From Viridothelium virens (Eukaryota; Ascomycota; Dothideomycetes; Trypetheliales; Trypetheliaceae): DNA of 64,000 nucleotides. Positions 34,161-46,307 of the stretch are shown here, in pieces (position 1 is the first letter of the stretch; the number at the start of each line of letters is the position of its first letter). Made by a program: the position numbers and the translations under genes. The notes under the pieces are model-generated. The model was not told the origin of the DNA and did no database searches. It saw only the letters and a list, made by a program, of their open reading frames with translations. The stretch is from positions 308,614 through 372,613 of the forward strand of contig ML991793.1 of assembly GCA_010094025.1 (NCBI GenBank), written 5' to 3'.

Positions 34161-34916
34161 ATGCCTTCTCCTTACCTCTTTTTCGTCCAATCGAACCCCA
34201 CCTTCGTCGACGACGATTTATGGACCAAGTGGTACACTGTCGAACACCTCCCAGACCTCGTTAATTCCAAACTCTACGACCGTGCTGCACTATATAAGGA
34301 GGTTGAGGTCCCCCTTGATCTCGTAGCCGGTGTTCCTCCTTACCCTCGCAAATTTCTCGCAGTCTATCAGACGGCTCAGGAGGAGGCTTCCGGAACGCAA
34401 GCACATCAAGAACTCAGGACTACGAGTGAAATGTTTGCCGAGCAAGGAGGACCGAAAGAGATTGAAAGGAATGGCGATATTGATGCAAGGAATTACAAGC
34501 TCATCCAAGATTACGACCCTGATATAGTGGGAGATGGTACATACGAGAAGCTACTAAACTTTAACGGATAGGACTGATGTGAGATTAAAGTTCCTAGCCC
34601 TCATATTCTTACAGTCGAGTTGCAGCCAAACGATGAGGAGGACTATGACAGGTTTTACCGCGAAGAGCATTTAGATCTACTTCACAAAGTTCCCGGATTC
34701 AGACGCTCTCAGCGGTATGTGTTAGGTCCAAAAACAAGGCTCACTCAGGGTGATCCGCCGAAGTATTTGGCTGTGCATGAGTTCAATGACTTGAGTGTGC
34801 TTGCAGGACCAGAGATGACGGACACGAATTCGAGACCCTGGACCCAAAAGATATTGAAAGAGAATACCGCATTCATCTTACGTGGATGGCAATTGATCAA
34901 GCCGGAGGGCTATTAA
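34161..34916 (+). CDS. EthD-domain protein (dimeric alpha/beta barrel), 233 aa
   Basis: Exons 34161-34536 and 34591-34916 join in frame across a 54-nt intron ending TTAAAG. This acceptor adds VPSPHILTVELQPN, which fits the family better than the later ACAG. The protein has two ferredoxin-like halves: an N-terminal one with WTKWYTVEHLPDLVNSKLYDRA and a C-terminal one with YDRFYREEHLDLLHKVPGFRRSQRY. Both carry the EEH/xEHLP signature of EthD/dimeric-barrel proteins, which act as small enzymes or accessory proteins in ether, polyketide and aromatic metabolism. No targeting signal. It lies between an SDR and an aldehyde dehydrogenase, which supports a catabolic role. Confidence 0.87.
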
Positions 34917-35147
34917 TGAGCGCGAGTCCAGCGACAGATCATGAGCTTGCAGTCGTCTTCCACGCCTTGTGCCTGTTCATTGAGCCTTATACGCCACGAA
35001 ATCCTGCCTCACAACGCTCATTAGAAACAAGATTTTGAAGCTTTGAACACATATTGTACATTAAGCTCAGTTTAATGGGGATACTAACTCAAGCCAAAAA
35101 CTCGTCGTTGGACCTGTTATTCACTAATGTTCCAACGTCCTCTTTTA

Positions 35148-36765
35148 TCAGACGCCAAAAGTGATAGACTTGATCTCCGTATACTCTTCTAACGGAGTTG
35201 AACCACCTTCACGCCCGATTCCGGACTGTTTGATGCCACCAAAGGGTTGCTCACAAGCGCTAACTAATCCGACCTGCACACCCACCATACCCGATTCTAA
35301 TGCCTCCGCAACACGCCATTGTCTGCTGGCATCCTTGGTGTAGAAGTATGACGCTAGGCCGGCGTTGGTTTCGTTTGCATACCTTATTGCTTCTTCCTCT
35401 GTTTTGAATGGAATGAGCGCGACCATGGGTCCAAATGTCTCCTCACTAGAGAATGCCAGATCACTCGTCTTAGAGGTTAGGTTAGCGCTGACCCTCAATG
35501 CAGTCGGAGGTATAAAATTGGGTCCTCTTCCTTTTTCATCCTCCAACCCGCCAGTCAACAACGTGGCGCCCTGTTTCAATGCATCTTCGAAGTGCCTCTT
35601 CACCTTTGCTACTCCCTTCGAGGAATATAAAGGGCCAAAACTTGTCTTCTTGTCCCAGACAGACCCAGCTACCAGCGTCTCCGGTATGCGTTTCAGTAAC
35701 TGCTTACTAAAAGCCTCAATCACGCTCTCATGGACAAGAACCCGATTTGCACATACACATGTCTGCCCCGACGACCGAAACTTACTCGTGATAAGACCCT
35801 CGACCGCCTTCTCCACATCCGCATCCTCAAACACAATGAAGGGAGCATTCCCCCCCAACTCCATTGACGTTCTCTTCAGCGTCTTCGCGCACTCGGAATG
35901 GAGCCACATGCCCACCGCCGTACTGCCCGTAAAGCTCAGATGCCTCACCAATCGATTCTCACACATCTCCGCCCCGCACTCCGCCGTCGTCTCCGCCGAG
36001 CACGTCACCACATTCAGCACTCCCGACGGAAAGCCACACCGCTCGAACAACTTCGCAAGCGCAATCGCACACAGCGGGGTCTCAGGCGCCGGCTTCACGA
36101 CCACCGTATTCCCCGCCGCGATCGCCGCCCCAACCTTCCTCGTAATCATCGCGACCGGACTATTCCAGGGCGTGACGGCAGCGACGACGCCCTGCGGCTC
36201 TCGCACGGTGACGATGCGGTTGTCGGCGCGGTTCGCGACGATGCTCTCGCCGCGGACGTGCTCTGTCAGCGTCTCGAACCAGTCGAGGAAGGAGACCGCG
36301 TACGCGACGGTCCCGAGCGATTCGGTGAAGGGTTTGCCCAACTCGAGCGTGCAGATGGCGGCGAGGTCGGAGGCGTGCGCCTTGATGGCGTCGGACCAGG
36401 CGCGGAGCATGAAGCGGCGCTGGCGGGGGGGCACGTGTCGGTAGGTCTGGAAGGCGGTGTGCGCGGTGGAGATGGCGTTGTGGATTTCGGGGCGGGTGAG
36501 GTCGGTGATTTCGGCTGCGAGGGCGTCGTCTTCAGGGTCTGGATGGGGAGTTGGCTATGAGGATTGGATGGTTGGGGTTGGGTGTCATACCATAGGCGGG
36601 GAAGGTCTTGTTGGAGCTTGAGCTGACCCATTCGCCGCCAATGAATGAACGTGTATCCAGGAGACTGGGATCTTTGAACTATATATCTGGTGAGTTCTTT
36701 TCTTGGAAGTAAAGGTATGTCGATTGCCTCACGGTGTATGGTATCTGCTTCTTGAGTACTGACAT
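35148..36765 (-). CDS. Aldehyde dehydrogenase, succinate-semialdehyde-dehydrogenase-like, 503 aa
   Basis: NAD(P)-dependent oxidation of an aldehyde to an acid. Exons 36765-36733, 36678-36591 and 36538-35148 join in frame. Start MSVLKKQIPYT continues into FKDPSLLDTRSFIGGEWV, the standard ALDH N-terminus. PWNSPVAMITRKVGAAIAAG, the FTGSTAVG turn of the cofactor site, the general base Glu in MELGGNAP near residue 264 and the catalytic Cys in SSGQTCVCAN near 299 are all present, as is ETFGPMVALIPF. The C-terminus EQPFGGIKQSGIGREGG is typical of the SSADH/GabD branch. The promoter (384 bp) is shared with the SDR at 37150. The precise substrate is not certain. Confidence 0.92.
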
Positions 36766-37149
36766 AATGAAAAGTGTTTCTGGATAGTAAGGGCAGACTT
36801 GCGCCCAATGCAGAGAAAATTCTAGAGAAGTAGGACAGACAAACGATCAAGACAGAAATATGGAATGCATACCGGGTAACCCTGAAAATCGAACGAAAGC
36901 TTGCGTAGTTGAATGACATATTACCAGATGTGGGGTTGCGGGGTGGATGTGGAGAAAAAGTCTTAAACCCGAAGGTCAGAGTCAGGGATGCTACAAATGC
37001 TTTGACTTACAAGACTTTTCGACTTGAAATATGGTATATTGTTGCCCCACTTACTTTGAACCATTCATTCAACGGGTCAGAACAGTTGTTCTGCTCGCGA
37101 GAATTCCCCAGCTAGCACTTGGCTTTACCGAAGATAATTAAGAGAAAAG
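36766..37149. promoter_or_regulatory. Divergent ALDH/SDR promoter
   Basis: A 384-bp interval between the divergent start codons of the aldehyde dehydrogenase and the second SDR. Such spacing allows shared control of the two genes. I do not recognise a specific factor site. Confidence 0.5.
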
Positions 37150-38029
37150 ATGGGACGCCTCGACGGGAAAGTTGCCCTCATAACTGGGGCGGGATCTGGA
37201 TTCGGCGAAGCCATGGCAAAAGCCTTTACACGAGAAGGAGCTTCAGTAGTTGTTGCGGACATTAATACAGAAGGTGGCAACAGAGTAGTCAAAGAAATCG
37301 AAGAAGCGAAGAACCCTGGCAAAGCCGCGTTTCTGAATATGGATTGCACGAAAGAACCAGCATGGCCAGAAGCTTTAGAGTTTGCAAAAAAGCAGATGGG
37401 TGGGTTACACATTGTCTGTAATAATGCAGGGACAACATACAAGAAAAAGTCCAGTCTCGAAGTTACTGAGCAGGAATTTGACAAGATCATCAATGTCAAT
37501 GTCAAATCGATATACCTCAGTGTTAGAGTGTTGATGCCACACTTCATTGGACAGAAATCGGGTGTCATCTTAAACACCTCCAGTGTGGCCGGCACGAGAG
37601 TTCGGCCAGGGTAAGCCAATCCAGGATCGTTCAAAGATCAACTCGTCTCACCATCCCGTGCAACTAGACAGGTTTTCTATGGAGGAACAAAGGGTTTCGT
37701 TAGTATGGCTTCTTGCTTCACGAGCAGTAATTACCGCAGGACTGATGTCTGTAGATACTATAACGCAAGGGCTTGCGGCAGAGTTTGGACCATCTGGCGT
37801 ACGAGTCAATTCCTTATGTCCGTTACGAGGAACGACTGGCTTGCTCGAACTTTTCTCCGGGGTGCCTGATACGCCTGAAGAGCGCGCGCGGTTCGCTCAG
37901 ACTGTTCCGCTTCGGCGCCAGTCAGAGCCCAGCGACGTGGCTGCGGCGGCGACATTCTTGGTGAGCGATGAGGCAGAGTTTATCACAGGGGTGAATTTGC
38001 CGGTGGACGGGGGCCGGTTGGCAGTTTGA
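37150..38029 (+). CDS. Short-chain dehydrogenase/reductase (classical, FabG-like), 256 aa
   Basis: Exons 37150-37610, 37668-37702 and 37755-38029 join in frame. Cofactor motif ITGAGSGFGEAMA (residues about 11-23), NNAG in VCNNAGTTY, catalytic Ser in LNTSSVAG, and the active-site YGGTK, which together with KGFVNTITQGLAAEFGPSG is rebuilt across two introns. The protein ends in the usual NLPVDGGRLAV. The 35-nt middle exon was found by requiring the YxxxK helix to continue; simpler read-through models hit stops. Classical NAD(P)H-dependent 3-ketoacyl or alcohol reductase type; substrate unknown. It is divergently paired with the aldehyde dehydrogenase. Confidence 0.9.
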
Positions 38030-39059
38030 TGAGTGTGAGATCTAGAAACCAACAGTATGTAGAGTGTAAGTCCATTCGGATTTTTTAACACGGAAGACCT
38101 GTCTCTGATGGATTCTCTTTCATATCCCATTCGTGGTAGAGGTCAGTGAAGCCGATTATCTGCCGCAGCCATACAGATAGCATAATCAGAGGGTGCAATG
38201 AGAAACGTTAGCAGTGCATACAAGGCTTTATATTGCTGCGAGCCTTCCCGATTGAAGAAAGCTGAAAAGGGGCATCTGCGGGATTTCCCACGGGTTCTTC
38301 CCAGTATTGTAGTGAACTCTTCTTCTTGAACTTGGGGAAGAATTCATTGAGGGGCTCACGGCGCCAATTCGCGAAAGCATAGGAAGTCAGAATATTAGCC
38401 GACTCAAACATTGTAAATAAAATGCATCGAGGCAACACCGACAGGTCGGATTTTCTTGATGCAACAGCACGTCCTTGTATGGAAAATCATCGGAGTTGGT
38501 ATATTTCCTACGGTCTCCGACTTTCTTTGAGGGAGCTCGTTGGTCAGTGTCCATTGTGACTGCATCGGTGAATTGATCCTCTTTTGGAAAGCTCGGATAG
38601 CCAAGTTCCGCATGTTGAGGCAGGAACAGAGCAAATGCTGTACCATCAGACGCGTGAATTTCTCTTAACGGCCACGACGGCATACCTGCAGTTGTCGGCT
38701 TCTTGCACCTTAGCAGGGCAAGTGAGCCGAGGCATGCCAAAAAAAGGCTGATTATTTTGTCTCCGCATTCAAGCTCCGCTGTTGTACCGAACGCGAATGC
38801 CCCAGTATACCACGATCGATACACCAATACATCATGTCTCGTAGGCCAATGCGGGGCTTAACTGGCTCCCGTGGCTGCGGTTTCGTCGGTAGACCTGCTC
38901 TACTATCTTCGGGTCATCATTGCCCCACGTCAGTGAGTCGTCTTGTCAGTCGTATCACCATCAGTCAAAATGCGGGTTCTCTCGCAAGAACTTGATATTT
39001 ATGCTCTCTGTACCTCCCTGAAACCTTGAATCCTATCGTGATGTGATTGCTAAAGCAAA
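38030..39059. other. Intergenic, no gene recognised
   Basis: About 1 kb. A minus-strand open frame at 38387-38827 has a weakly coding look but no domain, no clear start and no continuation. The right part is the promoter of the flavin monooxygenase. Confidence 0.5.
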
Positions 39060-40988
39060 ATGGCTGCCTTGCCCATAGATGACGGGCACACGGTCGTCCT
39101 TCCCTCCCTTCCGAAGTCCTTTCCAAGACCTGAGAGCAGCCCTGTCTCGATAGCGCAGTCATGGCTCGATAGACTGAGACATACCATCAATGCAGGAAGA
39201 TTTGAAGACCTGAAAGAGCTTCTTCATGTCGAGTCCTGGTGGCGTGACGCCTTAACACTCTCATGGGATCTCCGAACCCTACACGGTTTACCCAATATCA
39301 CAGGTCTTCTCCAGAAAAGAACGGCGCGACTACATTTTAACTTCCTAAGGATTCATAGAAACGGCTATTTCGACCCCAAGTGGTGTCACATCTCTCCCGA
39401 GCTTGAATGCATTGAGACAATGTTTGAGTTTGAGACGAGCCAAGTCCGCGGCAAAGGCATGCTCAGACTTGTTCAGGATTTCGACGGGTTACGAAAAGCA
39501 TACGTACTATACACCGCGGCGCAGGAATTGGTTGGCTACGAACACGCAGCCTACACGAGGCGACCTCATGGAGGCAACAATTCCCTCGGCGGTGGAGCTC
39601 TGGCCGGAAACTGGCTGGAAAGGAGGCGACGCACAGTTGATTTTCAGGAAGCAGAGCCAACGGTCCTTGTAATTGGTGCTGGTCAAGCAGGTCTCAACGT
39701 AGCTGCTCGACTACAGGCTCTGGGAGTCTCCTGCCTACTGATCGATCGCAACAAGAGGATTGGTGATAATTGGCGCAATCGTTATCGGACTCTGGTTACC
39801 CACGATCCTGTTCATACCAGCCACATGGCCTATCTTCCATTTCCGCCGACATGGCCGTTCTTCACACCCAAAGATAAACTTGGTGACTGGTTCGAGACAT
39901 ATGCAAGCGCTATGGAGCTAAATGTATGGATAAGGACAAGCGTCAAGTCCGCCTCATATGATGAGGGGACCCTCACATGGACCGTTGATCTGTTACGTGC
40001 GGATGAAAACCAGCAACGAACTCTTCACCCTCGTCATGTCATCTTCTGCACCGGGCATTCCGGGGAGCCAAGCGTACCTTCTTTCCCTGGCCAAGACACA
40101 TTTAAGGGGAGCATCTACCACGGCAGTCAACATGAAGATGCCTCCTACTGCAAGGGCGATCTTCATGGAAAAAAGGTCCTTGTCGTCGGTACCGGCAATT
40201 CGGGCCACGATGTTGCGCAGAACTATTGCGAGAACGGCGCAGATGTAACGATGATCCAACGGGGTTCTACTTATGTGTTCACTACCACCAAAGGGCTCCT
40301 CACCATCAACAAAGGTGCCTATGAGGAAGGAGGCCCACCCACAGAAGATGCAGACGTGTATTCCCAGAGTACGCCTCTACCGCTCAAGTTCCACCTGGAC
40401 GTCGAAGGAACCAAAGAAATCGCAGAGGCGGAGAAGGAAACGCTAGATGGTCTAAGAAGTGCTGGGTTCAGGTTGAATAGTGGTGTGGGAGGCGGTGGCA
40501 TCTTGAGTAATTATTTAAGGAAAGGGGGAGGATACTACATTGACGTTGGCGCAAGTAAGCTAATCGGAGAGGGGAAGATCAAGATAGTGCAGAGTCCAGA
40601 TGGTATCAAAGGATTTGGAGAGAATGCGCTCGAGCTCGCAGATGGGAGAAAGTTGGAGGCGGATATTGTTGTTCTGGCAACAGGGTACGACAATATGCGA
40701 TCGAGTGTAAGGAAAACGCTGGGCGATAAGGTTGCCGATCGGTGCCAAGACGCTTGGGGTTTGGATGAGGAGGGTGAACTAAGAGGGGTACGTGCTCTGC
40801 ATCTGAATACGTGCATACGATCGAAGCATCCTAATGGATTCCATGTATAGATGTGGAGACCGAGTGGCCACCCGGGATTGTGGTACCAAGGAGGGAACCT
40901 CCTCCTGTGCCGCATATACTCCAGATTCCTCGCATTACAGATCAAAGCCATCGAGGTAGGCCTCAACCCACGCGGTCAAAGTAAGTGA
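39060..40988 (+). CDS. Flavin-containing monooxygenase with N-terminal NTF2-like domain, 621 aa
   Basis: FAD- and NADPH-dependent monooxygenase (class B type). Exons 39060-40787 and 40851-40988 join in phase 0. Residues about 25-180 form an NTF2/SnoaL-like fold region. The FAD Rossmann motif VIGAGQAGLNVAARL starts near 204, followed by DRNKRIGDNWRNRY. The class-B fingerprint reads DTFKGSIYHGSQH. The NADPH motif VVGTGNSGHDVA lies near 376 and the LATGYD motif near 540. A C-terminal segment with PGLWYQGGNLLLCRIYSR comes from the second exon. The predicted role is hydroxylation or oxygen insertion on a carbonyl, amine or sulfide compound. The CAAAGTAAGT at 40977-40986 could also act as a splice donor to a further exon. 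Confidence 0.92.
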
Positions 40989-42907
40989 TTTCATTTCTTG
41001 AATCCTGAGGATTCCAATCCCAGTCGCTCATATTTCTTGCGCATTCATAGATGCAGCTTTTCTCAATGCCAAACTATAATTATGCAAGCTACACAGAGGG
41101 TTCAGTTGGGCTGCGCTTTGGACTGACGTGACTGCTCAAGCTCTGACTGAGCGGATCCTGAGGTAGCATCGCTTTTATGTAAAGTGATAGAAGTGCGCTT
41201 AACCAAAGACCAAGTCGCGACTATGTTTACTTAGCAATCTTCGTGACTCTCTAATGGGTTTAGGCCTGAGATTCAGGTCGGAAGCGATATGTCGTCCACA
41301 AGAGCCATAATCTCAACCTTTTTCGCGCGGTGTTAGTAAAGTCTACCTCGGTAGTAGTTGAGCCATGAAGAGGAACACCTCCAAGGCTTGTTGCTATGTC
41401 ATACTATGTGACAGCAATATCAACGGACACAATTTGATAATTCTGGTGTCTACGCTGTGCAGAAAGTGTGTGCAATCCGTAGACGTTTCGATATTATATA
41501 TAATTAGTCATCATTCTGGCCTTGCGCCGGCTTCAGGAAGAGGCTTCGCAGTTTTTGGACGGGTGCAGGAAGCTTTGTCTTAAACATTGAGACCTGCAGC
41601 TTGCGGGAGGGACGCTTCGAAGTTTAGCGAGATTGCCAAGACAAGGCTTATTTGGCTCGCTTAGAGTATGTTACTTGCGGAGCTGATGATATGAGCCTCG
41701 TACGGTCCGCGAAGGCATTTCAACTGCATGGTCGTGTAGTTTTTGGCCAAGCCTGAACAGCTCCGTTCCAAGCTTTGTATAGCTAGAGAAACGACGAGAT
41801 ATTTCCTGTAGCTTGGAAATATAGGAGCGAACGATAGTTCTACCTGATAGGTTTGAGGATTCTGTAGCGAAGTTGACAAAAGAAATAGAAAGAGTAAGAG
41901 GAAGGAAAAAAGGAAAGAAGAAATCGTCATTACAGATCGCGTATGATAGTCCCAGCAGATCACTGCAGCCACATCCCAATAGAGGACAAGGACAAGGACT
42001 GCTAGTCACCCTTGATCTCAACAACGGAACGATCCGCGCCTTCTGTCATCCAGCTGAAGCTTACCACCATACCCATGGCGGTTCACCCTGCAACAAGCCA
42101 CCAACAGCGTCCATCTTCTCGTCGAATCAGCCCCTCAAGAATTCTCTTTAATACATGAGCTGTGTCCCATCGCTCAACAGACTTAGCTCTGACACGCGAC
42201 TACCGCATGAAAATCCATACACCTGAGGCCATGGCTGTATGCACCCCGTATTTCTGCGCATAGAGCTCTCTCTGTGGCACCGGGGGTGCAGTAATCTAGG
42301 CGCCACTATGCCCTGGTTTGTAGCCGCCGGAGACAAATCCTTCCCGCACGGTTAAGGAAGAGTATCCCAGCTTCGGCTGCTCGTCAGCGGCACATACGGC
42401 TGCAAACGTTAGAGACCTTGTTATCTGGCGCAGAGAGCGATGCAGCTGGACACGTTGACTTCTGGTATTCGGTACGAGGCAAACTCCAGGTACCCCTCCA
42501 GGAGAAGTTGGAAAAGCAATTAAGACTGCGTTCGCTAAGTCGCAGCGCTGAGATCATGGAGGGGATACATTCACCGCTCGGGTTCTGTTCTGTGAATTCC
42601 CCGTATTATTATCGCCTTAATTGCCCCGTCGTTCGTTCATGTTGGAGTTTTCGCCCCTTAGTTACTCTGCGTCTTTATTACCTTCACTTTAAAGCTTACA
42701 ATTCCTGCGCCGCGTTTGCTTACTCTTGCGCCAACACTAAAGAAGTGCTGGAAGCTATCTATCTAAACGCGGAACGCCGTGTTACAATAACCTGCGGCAA
42801 AGCGACGGGTCACTTCAGTCATTGCCGTCTCTCTTGCGCCCGCCTGTCGTGCAACCTTGCACTCTCTTGCCCTGCGTCTTGCGTAACGTGGGCTTTTCCT
42901 GCAGGAG
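40989..42907. other. Intergenic, no gene recognised
   Basis: About 1.9 kb. The minus frames near 41661-42024 and plus frames at 42418-43050 have no domain or codon pattern that supports a gene. The last few hundred bases precede the PTH11-like receptor and are pyrimidine-rich. Confidence 0.5.
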
Positions 42908-44638
42908 ATGGATTCGTCAACGAACTTGGACAATTACGCAAATCCGAGTGCCAATCTCGTCGTCGCGACATTGTTACCGATCTTAGGCACCTTCGCCGTC
43001 ACTGCGAGATTCTCACTCCAAATTGCAAAGAAATTGCCCCTTCGCGCTGATGACTGGTTATGTTTGCCGGCTTTGGTAAGTGGCACCAAATTCATCACCA
43101 TTCGTAGTGCTAACGCAACGCTATAGGTGTTTGTCTGGGCTTGCGGAGGGGTTGTAATATGGGGTATGCTCTAGGATATGCAATGCTTGTTGAAAATTGA
43201 CTAACATCAGTCCCTCTCAGGTGTGGACCACCAATCCATCGGACATCATACGATCTTGAATGCTCAAGGGATGTCGGATACAAGTAACCCCGCTTATAAT
43301 ACTCAGATGTTCTTCTCCCACAAGGTAAGGTATCCCTTCAAATACCTACACTTCCCCTTCATGCAGGGCCCCAATGGCTTTCGATCAGTCCAGTGGGATC
43401 CACTGCTCACCATCTATGCGCCCTTCCTACCAAGATCTTGTCCTAACTAACATCGTGGCTAGTTGGTTTTCATATTCAATATCCTTGCGTATCCGGCGCT
43501 GTGTTTTACGAAGCTATCCATCCTATTCTTCTACCGGAGGATATTCCGTGGCAACATCTTCAACATCATTACGTGGTCCTTGATAGGGGTTGTCATCTCA
43601 TGGACGGTACTATATGAACTGATTTGGGCCTTCAGCTGTCGTACCCATTTCAGCTTTTGGTGGGGCACGATCCAGCAGGTGCACGATTTCTGCTTGAACA
43701 TCTTCAATGAGATGATTGCTGGATCTGCGATTGACTTCATACTGGACATTGGCATTCTGTTTCTTCCAGCCGTCAAGGTATGACCTGACCAATCACTTTC
43801 AGTCTGGAATTGGACTAATATTGGATTGATCCTAGATTTGGCAACTTCAGATGCCAACACGGCAGAAGATCATGGTTCTCGGTGTATTTCTCACTGGGCT
43901 TCTGTAAGTTACAGGCAATGGCCTATTGTGTTGGTTGTGTAATGACATCTTCCCAGCTCCGTCATTTCTGGCATCTTGCGTTTCGTTGCAACTCTTGCGC
44001 TCGCTGATTTTGGGTTGATGGGCTTTGAAGTTATTGAACATCAGCTAAATCCAGGTAATACTAAGTGTTCACTCATCCATTTTCCTATGTAGATTAACTA
44101 ATGAGGCTTCAAGATGCCCTGCTCAACCACGCAGGCGTGACGCTTGGAGTATCCAGTACCGATTGGATGGGTAAGATCACCTTGACGGACTATAGCATTG
44201 AAAGTAGACTGCTGACAGTGAGAAAAAGGCATGGTCACGATCCATATTTTCTGGACTATGGTAGAAGTCGGTGTTGCTCTCATCGCCATCTGTCTTCCTC
44301 TCTTCCGCCCTGGGACTCTTCTCCGGAAGAACCATTGGATCCAACGCTGGCTCGGTTCCTTCTCCACCAGGCTCTCACGTTCGCGTCGCTCCGCGCATCA
44401 CTCCCATAGACACGCTCCTCCCGGAGCTGGGCGGTCCAAGCATATTCCCCTTGTCTCATCGGAAGATGAGGCGGAAAAGAGTCTTAGCAAGTCAGCAAAT
44501 TCCAATACAGACTATCAAATGAGGATAGATCCGACGCAGGATGTGGAGTTGCAGGAGCGAGACTTCAAAGACAGGTACGAGCAGCTATTTCCAACGACTA
44601 CAGCCACGGTAGAAACGATTCCATCCCGTGTTGTTTAG
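42908..44638 (+). CDS. PTH11-like integral membrane receptor (fungal rhodopsin-like domain), 418 aa
   Basis: Eight exons: 42908-43075, 43127-43163, 43221-43324, 43463-43777, 43836-43903, 43957-44054, 44114-44170 and 44229-44638, all in frame. The seven-helix body includes LVVATLLPILGTFAVTARF (TM1), VFVWACGGVVIWG (TM2), FNILAYPALCFTKLSILFFY with the family RRIF, IITWSLIGVVISWTVLYELI, SAIDFILDIGILFLPAVK followed by IWQLQM, VFLTGLLSVISGILRFV, and IFWTMVEVGVALIAICLPLF. The charged C-tail is Ser/Glu-rich. There is no CFEM domain at the N-terminus. Relatives include the appressorium receptor Pth11 and many receptors of unknown ligand. Exon 7/8 junctions are the least certain. Confidence 0.88.
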
Positions 44639-46307
44639 TTTCTCTTTCTTTCGTGTTATGAGTAATGACTCTTTGCCCCTGTATCCAGCTCATTAACCCA
44701 ATGAGTATGATACCACTGTACTTATGTTCTTGAACTACTAATTGGAGGCTTGTCTTACGGGAATTTCCCAACAGTTGTGGATGGTGAAGGAGAAGGATCT
44801 AACCAATTATGAAGCACTGGTCCCTTGAGATGGTCAAATACAGCGCATAAATATCTAGGATCTCCACTAGATTCTCCGAAGACGCTACGCGGTTGACAGA
44901 AAAAGCCGCACACCGAAATTGGGGGTGCCATCCTAAAAAGGACGCCGCATCTATAGAGTAGACTACCTCTACAAACCAGTTCAATCGCAAAGAGATAGAG
45001 ATCTTCCCACTTCTTATTAGTGAGCGGGGGAGCTAACCCTTTTCTTTTGGAGCAAACCTCGTCGCAATGTTGATTGCTTGACTATATTGTATCGACGTCC
45101 GATCTTGCTTAGGCAACAGGGAATAGGTTGCATCCTGAATAAACAACGACCGGCCCAACGATGCTTCACCAAGCATGTTTGGACCAGAGTGCAAGATATG
45201 GTGCGGACCAAGTCCTGTGCTCGCTGACGTGTATAATTCTCTGATCGAATTTCTAGCCCGTGTGCGCCAGTGTCGAACCGTCAATATCAGTTCAAAGTTT
45301 ACAGGAATGTCTCTTCGACGTGCTGGGTTTCATGATCTGCACTCGCGTGGCACAGGCCTCCCTCCTCCAGTCGAGCGGACGACCTGCCCTTTTCATGCTA
45401 GTTATTTCGAGTTGACTAGAAGGAGCATCGAGAAGAGAAGGCTATGATTTTGTCGATCCACTAAGGCTGGAAGAGCGCTGTCATTTCATTCTGCTCCGAG
45501 TTAGTATGGCTATGGACTGTGTTCTTTGATCGCAAGGCTGGAACGAAAGAATGTGTTCTGTTTAATATTAGGACTGCGCACGGGCTCGGGCTCAGGAAGC
45601 AGGCGATTCGATTCCGGATACGAAACGATTGCCTGTTTTTCGCCTACCTGTTGGGCCAAAGTATGTAGAAAGGCCTCGGAGCGATGTTCGTTCGGTGCTA
45701 TATTAATCGTAGAGAAATGCGGCTGAGGGCGATCATGCAGATGTTATGCACTACACAGCACCACACTAGGATACTTTTGTCTAAGCGCCTCGGTGCCATA
45801 GCCTCCAACTGCCTTCACCCCCCTCTACTTCGCCTCATCCGATGTGTCCTTCTGAAACAGCCTTTGAATTCAGTTCTGACGTGCGGCTACTCACAGATCG
45901 CGAGGCATCCGCAGATGATCCGTTCAAGGAAGGTGGGCGTTTGGGGTCCATTTGAGGGGTTCTCCATTGGCTGTCTATTGAGTTCCGGATTCCTTAGCAG
46001 TCTCCACGGGAAGATGGCTGTTCAGGCTCTTATACACTCCACGCGGAGGAGGATGCTTCAACCGGCATTGGTTAATTGTTGGTGGGTATAGCTGAGCATT
46101 TAACGTGAGGCTCAAAACATAAGGATCTGTCAGATGCTATCTCACGATGTGTTCCGATTATATATAAGAGTCCGAAGGTTTGTGTGTCATCTAGAAGCGA
46201 TTCGTTCGATCAAAAAGCAACAATCGACTACTCTGATTCTTTACTTCATTTCGGCGCATACGAAAAGTTTTCCTGAATTTCTATTTGTTTGCAATTTCTC
46301 TTTCATC
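44639..46307. other. Intergenic, no gene recognised until the TATA region
   Basis: About 1.7 kb without a recognisable gene. The right end is the promoter and leader of the GPI-protein gene, with a TATATATAAG element at 46159-46168. Confidence 0.55.
46158..46168 (+). promoter_or_regulatory. TATA box of the GPI-anchored protein gene
   Basis: The sequence TTATATATAAG lies about 140 bases before the ATG at 46308, a plausible distance with a leader of roughly 100 bases. Confidence 0.6.

Noticed and set aside
34611-34614. ACAG as acceptor of the EthD-gene intron
   Set aside because: The upstream TTAAAG acceptor is in frame and restores VPSPHILTV, which belongs to the family; the ACAG model would drop it.
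35365-36560. Long plus-strand open frames (359 and 220 codons) opposite the aldehyde dehydrogenase
   Set aside because: They are antisense to a well-supported ALDH and owe their length to its GC-rich codon pattern; no domain is seen.
40977-41120. Possible extra exon of the flavin monooxygenase after a GTAAGT donor
   Set aside because: The sequence after the next AG gives no family-like continuation, and the frame already ends in TGA at 40986-40988.
42418-43050. Plus-strand 210-codon open frame overlapping the receptor start
   Set aside because: It overlaps exon 1 of the PTH11-like receptor in another frame and has no recognisable features.
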